Shown: positions 1 to 12,100 of the stretch, in pieces
Numbering within the stretch: the stretch's first letter is position 1
How the letters are laid out: every line of letters begins with the position of its first letter
Assembly (NCBI RefSeq): GCF_030867145.1
Contig: NC_134454.1
Span: forward strand, 70,414,308 to 70,478,307
Direction: 5' to 3'
Source of the DNA: Opisthocomus hoazin
Taxonomy: Eukaryota; Chordata; Aves; Opisthocomiformes; Opisthocomidae
DNA: 64,000 nucleotides
The notes under the pieces: model-generated
What the model was told of the DNA's origin: nothing
The model's input: the letters and a program-made list of their open reading frames with translations, nothing else
The model's database searches: none
Translations under genes and position numbers: made by a program

Positions 1-360
1 CAGAAGTGACAAAAAAAACAGTGGGAGCCGGTGCAGGGAGCAGAGCTGTCTGATCCTCCCCGTCCTCGTGGGGCTGGGGAATCTGGCCTAGTTACTCAGC
101 CTCGATGGGGATGGGGTTCACCTGCCCCCCCACCTCTGCCAGCTGTTTCTTGCGGGCATCGGCGGGGTGCTGGGTGCGGGGTGTTGATCGGCAGCTGCCT
201 GATGGTGCCCCCCACGTGCGGCCGCTCCCAGGGCTTCTGCTCGATGGGTCTCCACTCCTCCCCATACACCGCAGCCTGCGAAACCACGGGGGCCATGAGG
301 AGGGATCCCCCCCCTCCAAGTGCACCCCCAGTCCCCCAAAAGACACCCCCAACTCTCCTT
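1..360 (-). pseudogene. GC-rich broken reading frame, unidentified
   Basis: The minus strand from about 300 to 97 has a coding look: [18 protein letters not shown] then VGGTIRQLP in one frame, shifting to [18 protein letters not shown] and a stop at about 92 in another. An acceptor-like tttcgcag precedes the first block. The base composition (C and G runs) is unlike the rest of the window. I do not recognise the protein. It may be a pseudogene fragment or a chance frame; the frame change argues against a working gene. Confidence 0.25.
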
Positions 361-1190
361 TAGATGGTTATGGTTGGCCCCTTTGGAGTCATCTGCTGGC
401 AACACAACACAGAAGAGAGGAAACAGTCTTGGAGGTTCCTGGGGTGTGTGGAAGATCACTTCCTGGTGCAGCTGGTGAGTGAGCCTACCAGGGGAGCTGC
501 CTCCCTATACCTGCTGTTTGCTGACAGAGTAGGACTGGTGGGAGATGTGGTGGTTGGAGGCCACCTTGGTGGTTGGAGGCCATCTTGGGCTAAGAGACCA
601 TGAAATGATAGAGTTCTCAGTTCGAGGTGAAGTTAAGAGGGGGGGCCAGCAAAACCACCACCATGGACTTTCGGAGGGCAGACTTTGGCCTGTTCAGGAC
701 ACTGGTTGAGAGGATCCCCTGGGAGAGAGTCCTGAAGGGCAAAGGGGTCCAGGCAGGCTGGACATTCTTCAAGAGGGAAGTCTTAATGGCACAGGAGCAG
801 GCTGTCCCCGTGTGCTGCAAGGCGAACTGGCAGGGAAGATGACCGGCCTGACTGAACAGCGAGCTCTTGCTGGGATTCAGGAAAAAGAGGAGGCTCCACC
901 ACCTATGGAAGAAAGGGCAGGCTACTCAAGGGCAGTACAGGGGTCTTATTGGGTCATGCAGAGAGGAAATTAGAAAGGCAAAAGCCCGGCTAGAGCTCAG
1001 GTTGGCCACTTTTGTAAGGGACAACAAAAATACAAATATGTCAACAACAAAAAGAGGGCCAGGGAGAATCTCCATTCCTTATTGGCTGTGAGGGGCAATA
1101 CTGCCAACAAGGATGAGGAAAAGGCTGAGGTCCTTAATGCCTTCTTCACCCTTAGTGCACGGCTGGGAAGAAATGACATCAAAGATTTCC
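361..1190 (+). mobile_element. CR1 LINE fragment, endonuclease end and linker of ORF2
   Basis: Plus-strand translation gives CR1 ORF2 pieces in order: VICWQHNTEERKQSWRFL, LVSEPTRGAASL, RVGLVGDVVVGGHLG, then RRADFGLFRTLVERIPWE, the WTFFKREVLMAQEQ block and KKGQATQGQYRGLIG. Frame changes and stops make it dead. Both the 5' end and the reverse transcriptase core are missing; the copy stops near 1190 next to the AATAG array. Confidence 0.85.
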
Positions 1191-1230
1191 TCAGCATGTA
1201 CTGGTAGAGGAAGAAGGAGGGAGGAAGAAG

Positions 1231-1330
1231 AATAGAATAGAATAGAATAGAATAGAATAGAATAGAATAGAATAGAATAGAATAGAATAGAATAGAATAG
1301 AATAGAATAGAATAGAATAGAATAGAATAG
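1231..1330. repeat. Pure (AATAG)20 pentanucleotide microsatellite
   Basis: Exactly 100 bases of uninterrupted AATAG units, 20 copies; on the other strand this is ATTCT. It abuts a 16-base repeat on its right and a CR1 3' end beyond that, so it probably grew from the terminal repeats of that CR1 copy. Confidence 0.97.
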
Positions 1331-1373
1331 AAGTAGAACAGAATAGAAGTAGAACAGAATAGAAGTAGAACAG
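1326..1373. repeat. 16-base tandem repeat, three identical copies
   Basis: The unit AATAGAAGTAGAACAG repeats at 1326-1341, 1342-1357 and 1358-1373. It shares its first five bases with the neighbouring pentamer array and joins it to the CR1 3' tail. Confidence 0.92.
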
Positions 1374-1890
1374 AAGTTGGAAGGGACCTCCTCCAACCAT
1401 CATGTCCAGCTGGGCTGGAGCACTCCTTGTTGGAGAACAACTAGTTTTACTGTTAAAGAGTGAGGCAAATACGGCATTAAGTATCTCAGCCTCTTCCTCA
1501 TCCTTTGTCACTGTTTCTCCCTACACCCAATAACGGATGGAGATTCTCATTCTCCTTAGCTCTCCTTTTGTTGTTAATATATTTACAGAAATGTTTTTCA
1601 TTAACTTTTACAGCACTAGTCAGATTAAGTTCTAGATGGGCTTTGGCCCTTCTAATTTTCTCCCTGCATAACCTCACAACATCCTTGTAGTCCTTCTGAG
1701 TTGCCTGCCCTTTCTTCCATACCTCATAAACTCTCTTTTTTTTCTTGAGTTTTAGCCAAAGCGCTCTCTTCAGCCAGGCCCATCCTCCTCCCCACCAACT
1801 CGTCTCCCAGCACATAGTGATGGCCTGCTCCTGCACCTATAATATTTCCTTCTTGAAGAACGTCGAGCCTTCATGGACTCCTCTGCCCAT
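1374..1890 (-). mobile_element. CR1 LINE fragment, inverted, with internal deletion
   Basis: On the minus strand, 1890 to about 1430 encodes the same ORF2 linker as the copy at 361-1190: KKGQATQKDYKDVVRLCR, RRAKAHLELNLTSAVK and DEEEAEILNAVFASLFNSK. At 1374-1430 it passes directly to the CR1 3' end (TTGGAAGGGACCTCCTCCAA on the plus strand), so the reverse transcriptase region is deleted or two copies are fused. Confidence 0.8.
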
Positions 1891-4800
1891 CTTGCAGTGT
1901 TAAACCTCAGAGCAACATACAAACAGGAAGTCTACGGCATCACTGTGCAAAACTGTTAAAAAGCAATTATAGCAGCACTGTTGAAATGACAGCAAAGGTC
2001 ACAAGAATTCATTTGCTGAGCATGAATAGAAGCTGTGAGTCCCACACACACACTCCATGCTCAGATTAGGGCTCTAATCTGGGATCTCACCTGTGCTACG
2101 TGAGATGGCAAACTCGCACTAGCGATGCAACTCTTCTGAGTAAATTCTCACTCCCAAACAGAAGTTGAAACATCTATCCTGAGAAGTCATCAACTGTCTC
2201 AAAAATAGAGATCTATTCATAATAAATAAATCTTTCAGGAACAGGAAAAGACAACAGGTTATCTGTAATTAAATACATGTTGTGGCAAGATAAACACTAA
2301 ATAGCACCAGCTAGGTCAGACCCTTTGCCAGTCCACCTCTGGCAGCCGTTCAGCAGCAATCACATCATCTCTGGAGATGCACGAGCTGACCAGATGAGTG
2401 CTAACTGGAGGAAGAAAGCTTCCTTCTCTTTGCTGCATTAGCCAATAACATACTTCTCTCCCCTGTTTGGGCAGCTGTAAAGGGCATGAGGAACACAGAA
2501 ATATCATCGTTTGTGTAGTATGGAAAATTTGCCTATAACACGTTACTCTCATATCAAAGAGTTTGTGGGATTCATGTTCAAAGAATTCAAAATTCTGGTG
2601 AGTTAAAGGTAAACTCAGTTAACAAAAGACTGAGTAATTTAGCTAAAAACCTGGTAAGTGAAAAACATGAGCTATTAATAATTTGCAGGGCATAAATCTT
2701 AAAGTCAGAAAGGAATTATTTGTATGATACAGAAGAATGACAACTGTGAAGATGCATCAATATCTCCTTGAAATGATGCCACAAGCTGATGTCTCTTAAC
2801 CTTGCAAAGACCCATACACCTGAGAGGTTCATTTTCTGCATTTTAAGGATGGGCAGAAATGGGTATTTTTCAGATCAGTGACAGTGAAATGAAATTAAAT
2901 CTAGCAAAACTGCTCTCTAGGATTAATGACAGCGGGTGTTCTTTTAACAAAAATGTACCAACAATGTTAAAGTATTGTAATGTCCAAGCTGCCATTGTCA
3001 CTTGGCATTATAAAAGTGGAATAACTGTCCCAATACCCCATCTACTTGTGGATCTCTCTCAAAATAGGATCACATTTCTAAATGAATATGAAAATCTAAA
3101 ATGTCTAAATGGTGTATTTAGTATAAATTGATAAAAACTTTTACATGTACTCTCAGTTTTATTTTTTTCATGGTTCACAGCATTAGTTTGAAAGACAAAT
3201 CATAAAAGGCCAGAAAGAGTACAATTCTGAATGCAAAACAAACCAGGTCCAAGAAGCTGGCATTCCAAAGCACAGGCAAAAGGCAGACCTAATTTCTGAG
3301 ATGTACTGAGCCCAGTTCTTGAATTATTCTTTTTCAGATAAAATAATGGTCAAGGAAGTCAGAAGTGAGGACAGAAAAGCAGAACAGCAATAGGGAAGGA
3401 AATAAAATGGGATTGAAAAGCAGGTTATTATTTACCCTCCAGAAGCTAAGAGATGTTACAGGGAGACCCTAGCCAAACCACCCAGCAAGAACCTCCCCTT
3501 TCTAATGATCCCTTAAAGGTTGCATTATTTTTACTTTTTAGCTGACTCAGTCATGCAACTAGAGCATGCAGCTTTCATATGGCTGCTACACAACTCCTAG
3601 ACAGTATCTCTTTTTCTGTTTATTTTTAAATCTTGTGACATTAAAACAAATACTAAGATTTAAGGGGAAAAGCCCCCTGTGACTGAGTCAGTGACTTCTG
3701 AAGTGGCAGTGTAGCAGTGGGTGAGAAGTCCGGAAGTGAGTCAAGTAGCAGGAGCACTGACTCAACCAAAGCTGTGTCCCATGCTCGTTTCACAGCATGA
3801 CTTACCTCAGTCAGCAAGGGCCTGTAAGAGCAAAAGGTTGGGACTGGGAAAGTGATCCAACAAATTCAGGGGGGTATGAAATCACTGTTGCTGTACAAGG
3901 AATATTTACAGAAATTGTTTTCTCATCCTGTCATGGAAACTGAACAAGCAGCTTCCAAACTATAGATGAAGAACCTAAATGCAAACTTTACCCTGTCTTC
4001 CCCAGCACAACACAATGCAAACTGTCTTCCCCAACACAACGCAAGTAATATCCAACACACCCAGGCTAAGACTCAGCCCCCTCATTCATGCTGGGCAATA
4101 TATTTTCTGTTCTCCCACTCCTCTTCCTGCGCAGAAAGGAAAGCCCTTCTATTCCTATTCACATTTGTCTCTCCTTTTTCTATCCCCATGACACTCCAGT
4201 ATCTTTTTTACCCGTAAAGAAGTCTGTAGTTACGTGCAAACAAGACTCATGACGTCAAGCCTTTAAATACTGTGAAAAGTTTAAAGTCTTAACATGACGA
4301 TATGCCACGTGTCATACTATACACCCTCTATTAACACATTTCACTTACAGTTGACTCTCCATCACTTTTTTTTTAACCTGTCATACAACAGAGTGTATTA
4401 GATATTTCCTGCTGAAAAAAAAAAAAAATCAGTGTGATGGACAGTTTCCTGCTTAATTGCTGCTATATAAAAGGGAAACTACAAGTAGTTTTACGGCTTA
4501 TCAAAATCATACAACAAATTACAAAAGTTATAGCCTTCATGTGGAAATCTCTAATCCTACATCAGTTACCAGAGATTATCTGAGGATATTTTGTGGACTT
4601 AGTGTTTTTTTCAATACCTCCTAGAAAACTAATTTCCTAGATATGAACTCAGTGCTTATTCCAACACAAGACGATATATTTAGCTCATTTTTTTTCAGTT
4701 CAAAATACAAAATCTTAACTGGGAAAAATGAGAGGCAAAGGAACAAGAAGATAAGAAGATATTCTGCAGTAAACAGATTTGTAAAAAGCAGCAAACTAAC

Positions 4801-5544
4801 AGGAGACACAAAAGCAGCACAAAACGCAGAGGATGATTAAAAATGCAACAGAAAAGGAAGGAAGGAACAAAGCCAGCATAACCCTACCTTTTCCAAAATG
4901 CAGATAAGTCAATAGCATATACGTAACAAATACGTTCTTATTAAAGACAGGGAAAGTATGAGCCAAACAACAGGATGCAAAAAGACAATTACTGAAATCT
5001 ACCAAGTATTTGTGAAACACGAGGAACACTACACATAAAACCAGATACAAAACAATCAAAGGAAATAAGAACAGGAAAGTAGTTCCACTCCATGTAACTT
5101 GAGGAAGGATTCGGTAGATCCTGGCTCTGTTCAGGTCAGTCCAGGTTTCCCCAGCAGAGCCCAGCCATGGTAACTGGTTGCCCGGGGGGAAATCGGTGAG
5201 CTGCCTGCACCGCTGGATGCTATCGCAGTGAAGATCAGTTTGATTTAGCAGGCTGATACAGGAGAACTAAGAAGAAATAAGAAAAGCTACTTCCTTTGCC
5301 TCACTTACTGGCACATCTATCTGGTAAAAACCAAAACAAAACAAAAAAGCCCCGTCACCCCACACAAAGTGAACCCTGACAGGTCTAAACACAGTGCAAA
5401 AAATGCTTCACAACTGTTCAAAGGAAGGGGGTGTTTTCATCCAAATTAACTGAGATCAGCCAGGTTAGAACACAAAAACAGTACGAGCAGCAGTGCCAAG
5501 ACGTATCTTACAAGGGGACTTCACGAAGGAAGGTTTTTCTCACA
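1891..5544 (-). other. IL31RA: IL31RA 3' UTR and 3' flank
   Basis: No convincing coding sequence. The IL31RA transcript must end here. On the minus strand the first AATAAA after the stop that I found is at 3624-3619, with another at 3163-3158, so the 3' UTR may be near 1.9 kb or longer. The AP-1 motif cluster at 3543-3764 lies in or just past it. IL6ST, expected further left by synteny, is not seen. Confidence 0.4.
3543..3764. promoter_or_regulatory. Cluster of four perfect AP-1 motifs
   Basis: TGACTCA at 3543-3549, TGAGTCA at 3684-3690, TGAGTCA at 3737-3743 and TGACTCA at 3758-3764. A TGA(C/G)TCA site is expected about once in 8 kb, so four in 222 bases is notable. It may be an enhancer or a 3' UTR chance cluster; the sequence alone cannot decide. 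Confidence 0.5.
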
Positions 5545-6144
5545 CTAATGAGCTGTGGCCAGCCTGAACATGTCCAGTGTTACATAGGATTGTCCTGCGA
5601 CAGTTTGTTGGGAAGGAGGCAAGACAGCTGACTGGATTCTGGGTTCATTCTTACTGTGTCCTGGCAAGTTCTCAGAAATAAGAAATTCCCTTGTTTTAAC
5701 AGAATTTTTAAGGTACGGATTGAACAGTGCTTTTTCACTGAAATTTTCCAGCTTTAAAACCTCTTTATTATCATTTTCTTCATTTTTAATTGGAGTCTGT
5801 TGGGATTCATATAAATCGTCTTCCAGCATTTCTGTGGGTTGTATTTCCTTCGCTGGTATCAAGGCTGAGAGCATTTGACTTCTGATATCTTGATCAGTAA
5901 TGACATAAGGCATGGATGGTGAAAAACATTTAGCAACTTCATTGTCTTCATTATATAGTATCTTTTTATCTCCATTAATCATGCCTTTTGTATTAGTATC
6001 AGTAGATTCAGAAACATGGCTTTCACAATTCATTAGCAGTGATCCTTCCTGACTTTCTTCAGGAAAACAATGTTCCAAAACACTCACATCTTCGAAGTCT
6101 ATGGTTTTAGCCTCAGATGTCACTCCCTTTAAAAACGAACTATT
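5545..6144 (-). CDS. IL31RA: IL31RA coding exon 15: cytoplasmic tail and stop
   Basis: Residues 673-871 form the signalling tail, with five tyrosines: YNED 736, YVIT 752, YESQ 784, YLKN 816 and YVTL 859. YESQ fits the YXXQ pattern used for STAT3 docking. The stretch FNPYLKNSV then [12 protein letters not shown] matches the very C-terminus of mammalian IL31RA, but this protein runs about 30 residues further. The acceptor gacag starts the exon with AATAGT; an upstream in-frame TGA overlaps the acceptor. Confidence 0.94.
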   Translation of the reverse strand, partial: NSSFLKGVTSEAKTIDFEDVSVLEHCFPEESQEGSLLMNCESHVSESTDTNTKGMINGDKKILYNEDNEVAKCFSPSMPYVITDQDIRSQMLSALIPAKEIQPTEMLEDDLYESQQTPIKNEENDNKEVLKLENFSEKALFNPYLKNSVKTREFLISENLPGHSKNEPRIQSAVLPPSQQTVAGQSYVTLDMFRLATAH

Positions 6145-9100
6145 CTGTCAGTACAAAAAGATAAATTGGATAGTTATGCAGGGACAGATAATGTATTTGT
6201 TTATTTTTTTAATATATAAAATATTGCCATTTGAGCTCTGTTGGACTCAATTTTTAAAGTGCATTAATAAAGAGTTCATGAGCATTTTGGCTGAGATGCG
6301 GTTATACATGAATGGGTACTAAAAATGACAATGTTAGTCTGTCTATTTGTTAAATACTTTCATATTAAGTTTTCTGTGCTTAATAAACTAAGCAGTTTCA
6401 GTGAAGGCTCGGAATCAGAGGCTCAGACTGTTTCCATCTTTTCCACTCTAATCAGCCATTTTTCAGACAGAAGTTTCAGTCCCACTCTCCACAAATTACA
6501 CCTTCTATGTAAACCTGATCAACTCCACTTCATTCAAAAAAACATCAAAACTTTAATAAGAAATAAATATTCAACAATAAAAAAGATGGAAATGTTAGTA
6601 CAATAATATACCAAATCTTATTATATGTTGCACTGCATTTTTTGTGGAGAAGGGAGGTTATATCCAGATATGGAAATCTGACTCCGTAGACTCCATAACC
6701 TGAGCAAATTTAATTTACTTTATTCAATAAACCATATCCACCAATCACTTCATAACTTCAAAACATTATTTCTTCTAATCATATATGAATTAAGTGATAT
6801 CATGTAAGAACTAAATGAATATACTTTATAAAGATGCATCTTTTCTATTAGTTTGAAATATAATGAAGAGCATTTTATAGCACTTAAACAGAAGAATGAA
6901 ACTCCACAGGTTTTTTTTATTTAGTCACAAAATGACTGTCAGAGAAGGACTTCTCTCCATTTGATCCCTTCTTCAATACATAAAATTGCAATTATTACCA
7001 TAGATGTATCAAGAGGCCACTCCACAGCAACACTCTCTGCAGGATTGGGTATATCTGGCCAGCAAACCTTTTTAAACCTATCATTGAGAAAGTAATTTTA
7101 GTGAAATGATCAAAGAAATACATTATTAAAAATACAATGAACAAATCTCCAGAAAGCCCAAATACTGCTAAAATAGCAAACTTTCACACAGGAAGTCTTT
7201 CCTATACTAACACAATCTTTTTCATTAAAATTGTTTTCCTTCACATTAATATTTATTACCAAAGATCTCAACAAGCAAAAATCTTCAGTTACAGAGTCAC
7301 TGCAAAAAAAATACTAATACACAGAAGAGTTGGGGTTTTTTTAAATGATATAGTACATCAAATAATAGCATGGTAAAATAAGGCTGTGCACAAAACCTGT
7401 TGTGACCATGTTTCAGGGCGGTTCTTCAGTGAAAAGCCACCTCAGGTAAACTTTGCTCTAGGAAAGTGTCCCTAGCACTACACCACACTAGAGTTATACT
7501 GAATTCTTACGGTAACAGCAGATAAATCATGCTAAATGACATTGTAGCTTATGACTGTCCAATGGAGTAGCAGACAGGAAACAAAATTAATCACTCTTTT
7601 AAAAAGGGTATATATGCAAGTGAATGAAAACCAAGCCATAGCTTGACTTTTCACATTGCAATTTGATCTACGCAAGAATATAAACACTCAGCTACATACA
7701 ATCATAGAATGCTTTGGGTTGCAAGGGACCTTAAGAGGTCATCTAGCCCAACTCCCTGCAGTGAGCAGCAACATCTTCAACTACATCAGGTTGCTCAGAG
7801 CCCCGTCCAACCCGGCCTTGAACGTTTCCAGGGATGGGGCCTCCACTGCTTCTCTGGGCAATCTGTTCCAGTATTTCACAACCCTTGTCGTAAAAAATTT
7901 CTTCCTTATATCTAGTCTAAATCTACGCTCCCTTAGTTTAAAGCCATTGCTCCTTGTCCTATCACAACAAGCCCTGCTGAAAATATTTTCCCCATCTTTC
8001 CTACAGGCGCCCTTCAGGTACTGAAAGGCTGCAATAAGGTCTCTCCACAGCCTTCTCTGTTCCAGGCTGAACAACCCCAACTCTCTCAGCCTTTCCTCAT
8101 AGTAGAGGTGCTCCAGCCCTTGCATCAGCTTTGTGGCCCTGCTCTGGACCAGCTCCAACAGCTCCACGTCTTTCCTGTGCTGAGGGCTCCAGATCTGGAC
8201 ACAGGACTCCAGGTGGGCTCTCACCAGAGCGGAGCAGAAGGGCAGAATCCCCTCCCTCGACCTGCTGGCCATGGTTCTTTTGACGCAGCCCAGGATACAG
8301 TTGGCCTTCTGGGCTGTGAGCACACATTGGTGGCTCATGCCAAGCTTTTCATCCATCAGCATCCCTAGTTCCTTCTCGGCAGGGCTGCTCTCAAGCCCTC
8401 ACCCCCTAGCCTGTAATGATAGCAGGGGTTGCTCCAACCCAGATGCAGGACCTTGCACTTCACCTTGTTGAACCTCATGAGGTTCACACAGACCCATTTC
8501 TCGAGCTTGTCCGGGTCCCTCTGGATGGCATCCCGTCCTTCTGGCATGTCAGCTGCACCACTCAGCTTGGTGTCGTCTGCAGACTTGCTGATCTCTCTGT
8601 CTAAGTCATTGGTGAAAATGTTGAACAGCACCGGTCCCAGTATGGACCCCTGAGGGACACCACTTGTCACCGACGTCCATTTGGACATAGAGCCGTGGAC
8701 CAACACGCTCTGGCTGCGACCTTCCAACCAATTCCTTAGCCACCAAACAGCCCACCCATCAAAACCATGTTTCTCCAATTTAGAGAGAAGGATGCTGTAA
8801 GGGACTGTGTTGAAGGCTTTACAGATGTCCAGACAGATCACATCCATAGTTCTTCCCTTGTCCACTGACGCAGTCACTCCATCATAGAAGGTCACTGGGT
8901 TGGTCAAGCAGGACTTGCCCTTGGTGAAGCCACGCTGGCTGTCTTGAATCATGCTGCCTGTCCTCCATATGCCTTAGCATAGCTTCTAGGAGGATCTGTT
9001 CCATGATCTTTCCAGGCACAGAGGTGAGGCTGTCGGTAGTTCCCAGGGTCCTCCTTCGTACTCTTTTTACAAATGGGCACAATGTTTCCCTTCTCAAAGT

Positions 9101-12100
9101 ATTCTCCAGAATCAAAACAGAGTTTCTTACCATCATAAAAACTCAGAATACACAACACAGACGAAGATGTAAAAGAGCTGTAAATTATACTTACTACTTC
9201 AGCAATACTTATAACCTTATGCTTTGCATAACAATCTTGCTTCTAATAGCTCAGAAGACTCCAAAATAGTTAAGATTTTTAACCTTCTTATTAAGCTTCA
9301 GCCAAACAACCCAGTCACTTTTCATGCTAAAGAAAAACACAATTTATAACCTTCAAACATCCTCACATTCAACTTTGGGATGTTATAGCATCCCATGCTC
9401 TGAGGAAGCAATTTAAAATCTGGCAGGGGACATCTGTGACCAAAGATAAAAGGATTATGAATCGTGTATAGATATGGATCCATAGTCATGGATCAATCAT
9501 CCAAATGTTTTCACATGATGTAATTTCTAGTTTTTTCATGACTTCTTTCTAGCTTAAGGGAAGTGTCACAAACTAACAGAAGTAATATTAATGTAGCTAA
9601 GGTAAGCAATAGGGGTTATGTGAAATGTGTTCTAGTGGTGTACTAGCAGATATATTAAGAGTGCCTAGGAAATCATTTTTAGTGTTATTACTTTCCAGTA
9701 ACTGACTTAAAAGTATGCTCCCCTCACTTGATTGACCATGGAACTGCAAATGGCATGTAACATTTTCCATAAACTGACACCAGTGATATATAAATCTGTT
9801 TCTCCTATTTCTTTTGCTCTTGTTTACTGCACTTTCTAAAATTGATACTTATTTTTGGACTGTAGCACATTAATTGCAGTTACAAGATAACCTGTATGCT
9901 TAGTTATTTCTTACTCCAATTGCTTCTTTTCTTGATTTGACGTTGGTTTGGAACCCAACAAAAGCATTTATACGATATACAAAAATTTGACTTTTATAAG
10001 ATAAAATTAACTGATTGCATTCAGTTTTACAAGGTAGAAAATAAACTCACGCATGTTTTTTCAAAATGCATGTTATCCAAAGGCCCAGCAGAAAGAACAT
10101 GCTTAATCCAACAGGTAGAGCAATGAAAATAACATCTTCTTTATCTTTAGAGGAGAAAAAAGACAAACCCACAGATTTTTATAGTTTATACACGTATTGC
10201 CTTAAGACAGCTAATTTTCAACACCTAAGCCACCTAATTAGCACAATTCTAAAGAGCTCTGTCAAAACTAACCAAAACTACTCAGAATACTGTATGGTAC
10301 TCATTGTATAACATGTCAAAAGGTGAGTATTTTGAATCTAACAAGTCACAGTTACTGAGCCAGAAGAGCAGCTCATACTGAGACTTCTTAGATATCTCAG
10401 GAACAGTTGTATTGCATTTTAAAATTTCTGTTATTTAATAGAATCACACAATAATTCAAATTGGAGGGGACATCTGAAGGTCACCTTGTCCAACTTCAAA
10501 ATTAGAATCAGGTTGCTTGGGGTCATACCAAGCCAACCTTTGAAAGTCACCTAGGATGAAGAGCCTACCACCTCTCCGGGCACTTGTTTCAGAGTCACCT
10601 GGAACTGCCATATAGTACCACTTCTACCTGTTACTATAAAATAAATAGTAAAATCAATGCAGGAGATAGCTTTTAAATACACAAAAAATACAGTTACTCT
10701 GACTGAAAGAGTGCACAATTTCTGAACTCCCTTCCGAGTATCTACCAGAGGTAGGTACTGACAGCAATAGAGACCAGACCTCAGCATAGCCTAACTTCAC
10801 TTGCATTTGAGTAACAAACTAGAATATAAATTTACAGGCAAAAAATAAAGTAGCTTTGAGTCCCATTACAAGTTTAAGGATAGGTCACGCACTTTTTTGT
10901 ATTTCAGTTTGGCCACCACTATGACAATTTATGTATCTATTGAAAACATTCTTCCAGCAGTAGAAACGAGGAAGTGGCTGAACTGGCCTGCAGCCATCAC
11001 ACCAACCTCCTTGGTAAAATCTGGCTAAAACAAATATTAGGAAATAGGAAAAGCTATTTACACACACACACAAACCCGCCACAACCTGTGCACTCACTTA
11101 CTAGTTAAGCTTACATTGCAGAAAAGATGCAATGCACTGCACAGCTATTCTAAACCCAGTATCTCAGACAGAAATGTCTGCTTTTTAATAAACTGTTAGG
11201 CACCCCATCCTATAACTGACAACATACAAGCTGTCACTCCCACAGACATCCACAGTATTCCACAACTTTATTGACAGCAAAGTAAAATTATGGGGTTTGA
11301 CTTGTAAGTCTGAGGTTTTAGTTCATGAGATGATCAGCGAAACTGAGTTAGATTCACCTAGTGTTGGTAATTTTTCCTTGTTTTGTTTAACACTAATTTA
11401 AAAAAAAAATTTAAAAATGCCTTAAAAGTGTCTTATTTCTTACTGCCAAAACTGTTTTTAAAATAGTAGTAAATAAACTGGAATATTACTTACCGAATTT
11501 CAAAGTCTTGAAGGTTTTTGGCTCTCCAATGGTTCCACCAGCTTCATTGCTTGCCATGATATAGACAGTATACTGCGTATTAGCCTGTAAGGACTTCAGT
11601 CTGTACTGCAGAACATCAGAATTCACTGTTTCATCTTTTTAGGAGAAGATTTATGTCAATAAACACACAAAATAGTGTTATACGAGGGAACTGTACACTT
11701 AGTTAGCATCTTTTACAATGATAGATCACAAAGTATTTTAAAGACAACTTGAAATACAAAGCAAGCTTACGTGTCCTTTGAGACAGAAAACTTAAATTAC
11801 CAAACAATCTTTATCAATGCTACTTTAAAGTTCAGGGAAAAAAACCCAAACTATTATGTACTTACTTTTAAAAATAAATACACATTTTTTCTGCTAATAT
11901 TAAAGGATAAGCTAATTATGATCTCCTGTAGTTTATTTTATCATTGAAAACAGTGCTTTGAGAACTTTATTTCCTGGAACTTGGGCTCAGAAATTGAGAA
12001 CTTAAAAGGGTTTCTGCAACTCGTGAAATTTAACTATATTTCTAGTACCTGCAGTTAGACACTGATCATCCAAAAGGATGCAATCTATCATCACTGGGAG

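Noticed and set aside
997-1511. Minus-strand frames rich in YSILF repeats
   Set aside because: Direct translation of the ATTCT microsatellite.
5155-5185. Possible RFX X-box (CCATGGTAAC next to GGTTGCC)
   Set aside because: Half-sites are in the wrong arrangement and the left half has several mismatches.
1-5544. IL6ST exons expected by synteny
   Set aside because: No gp130-like coding sequence seen on the plus strand; it presumably lies outside the window.
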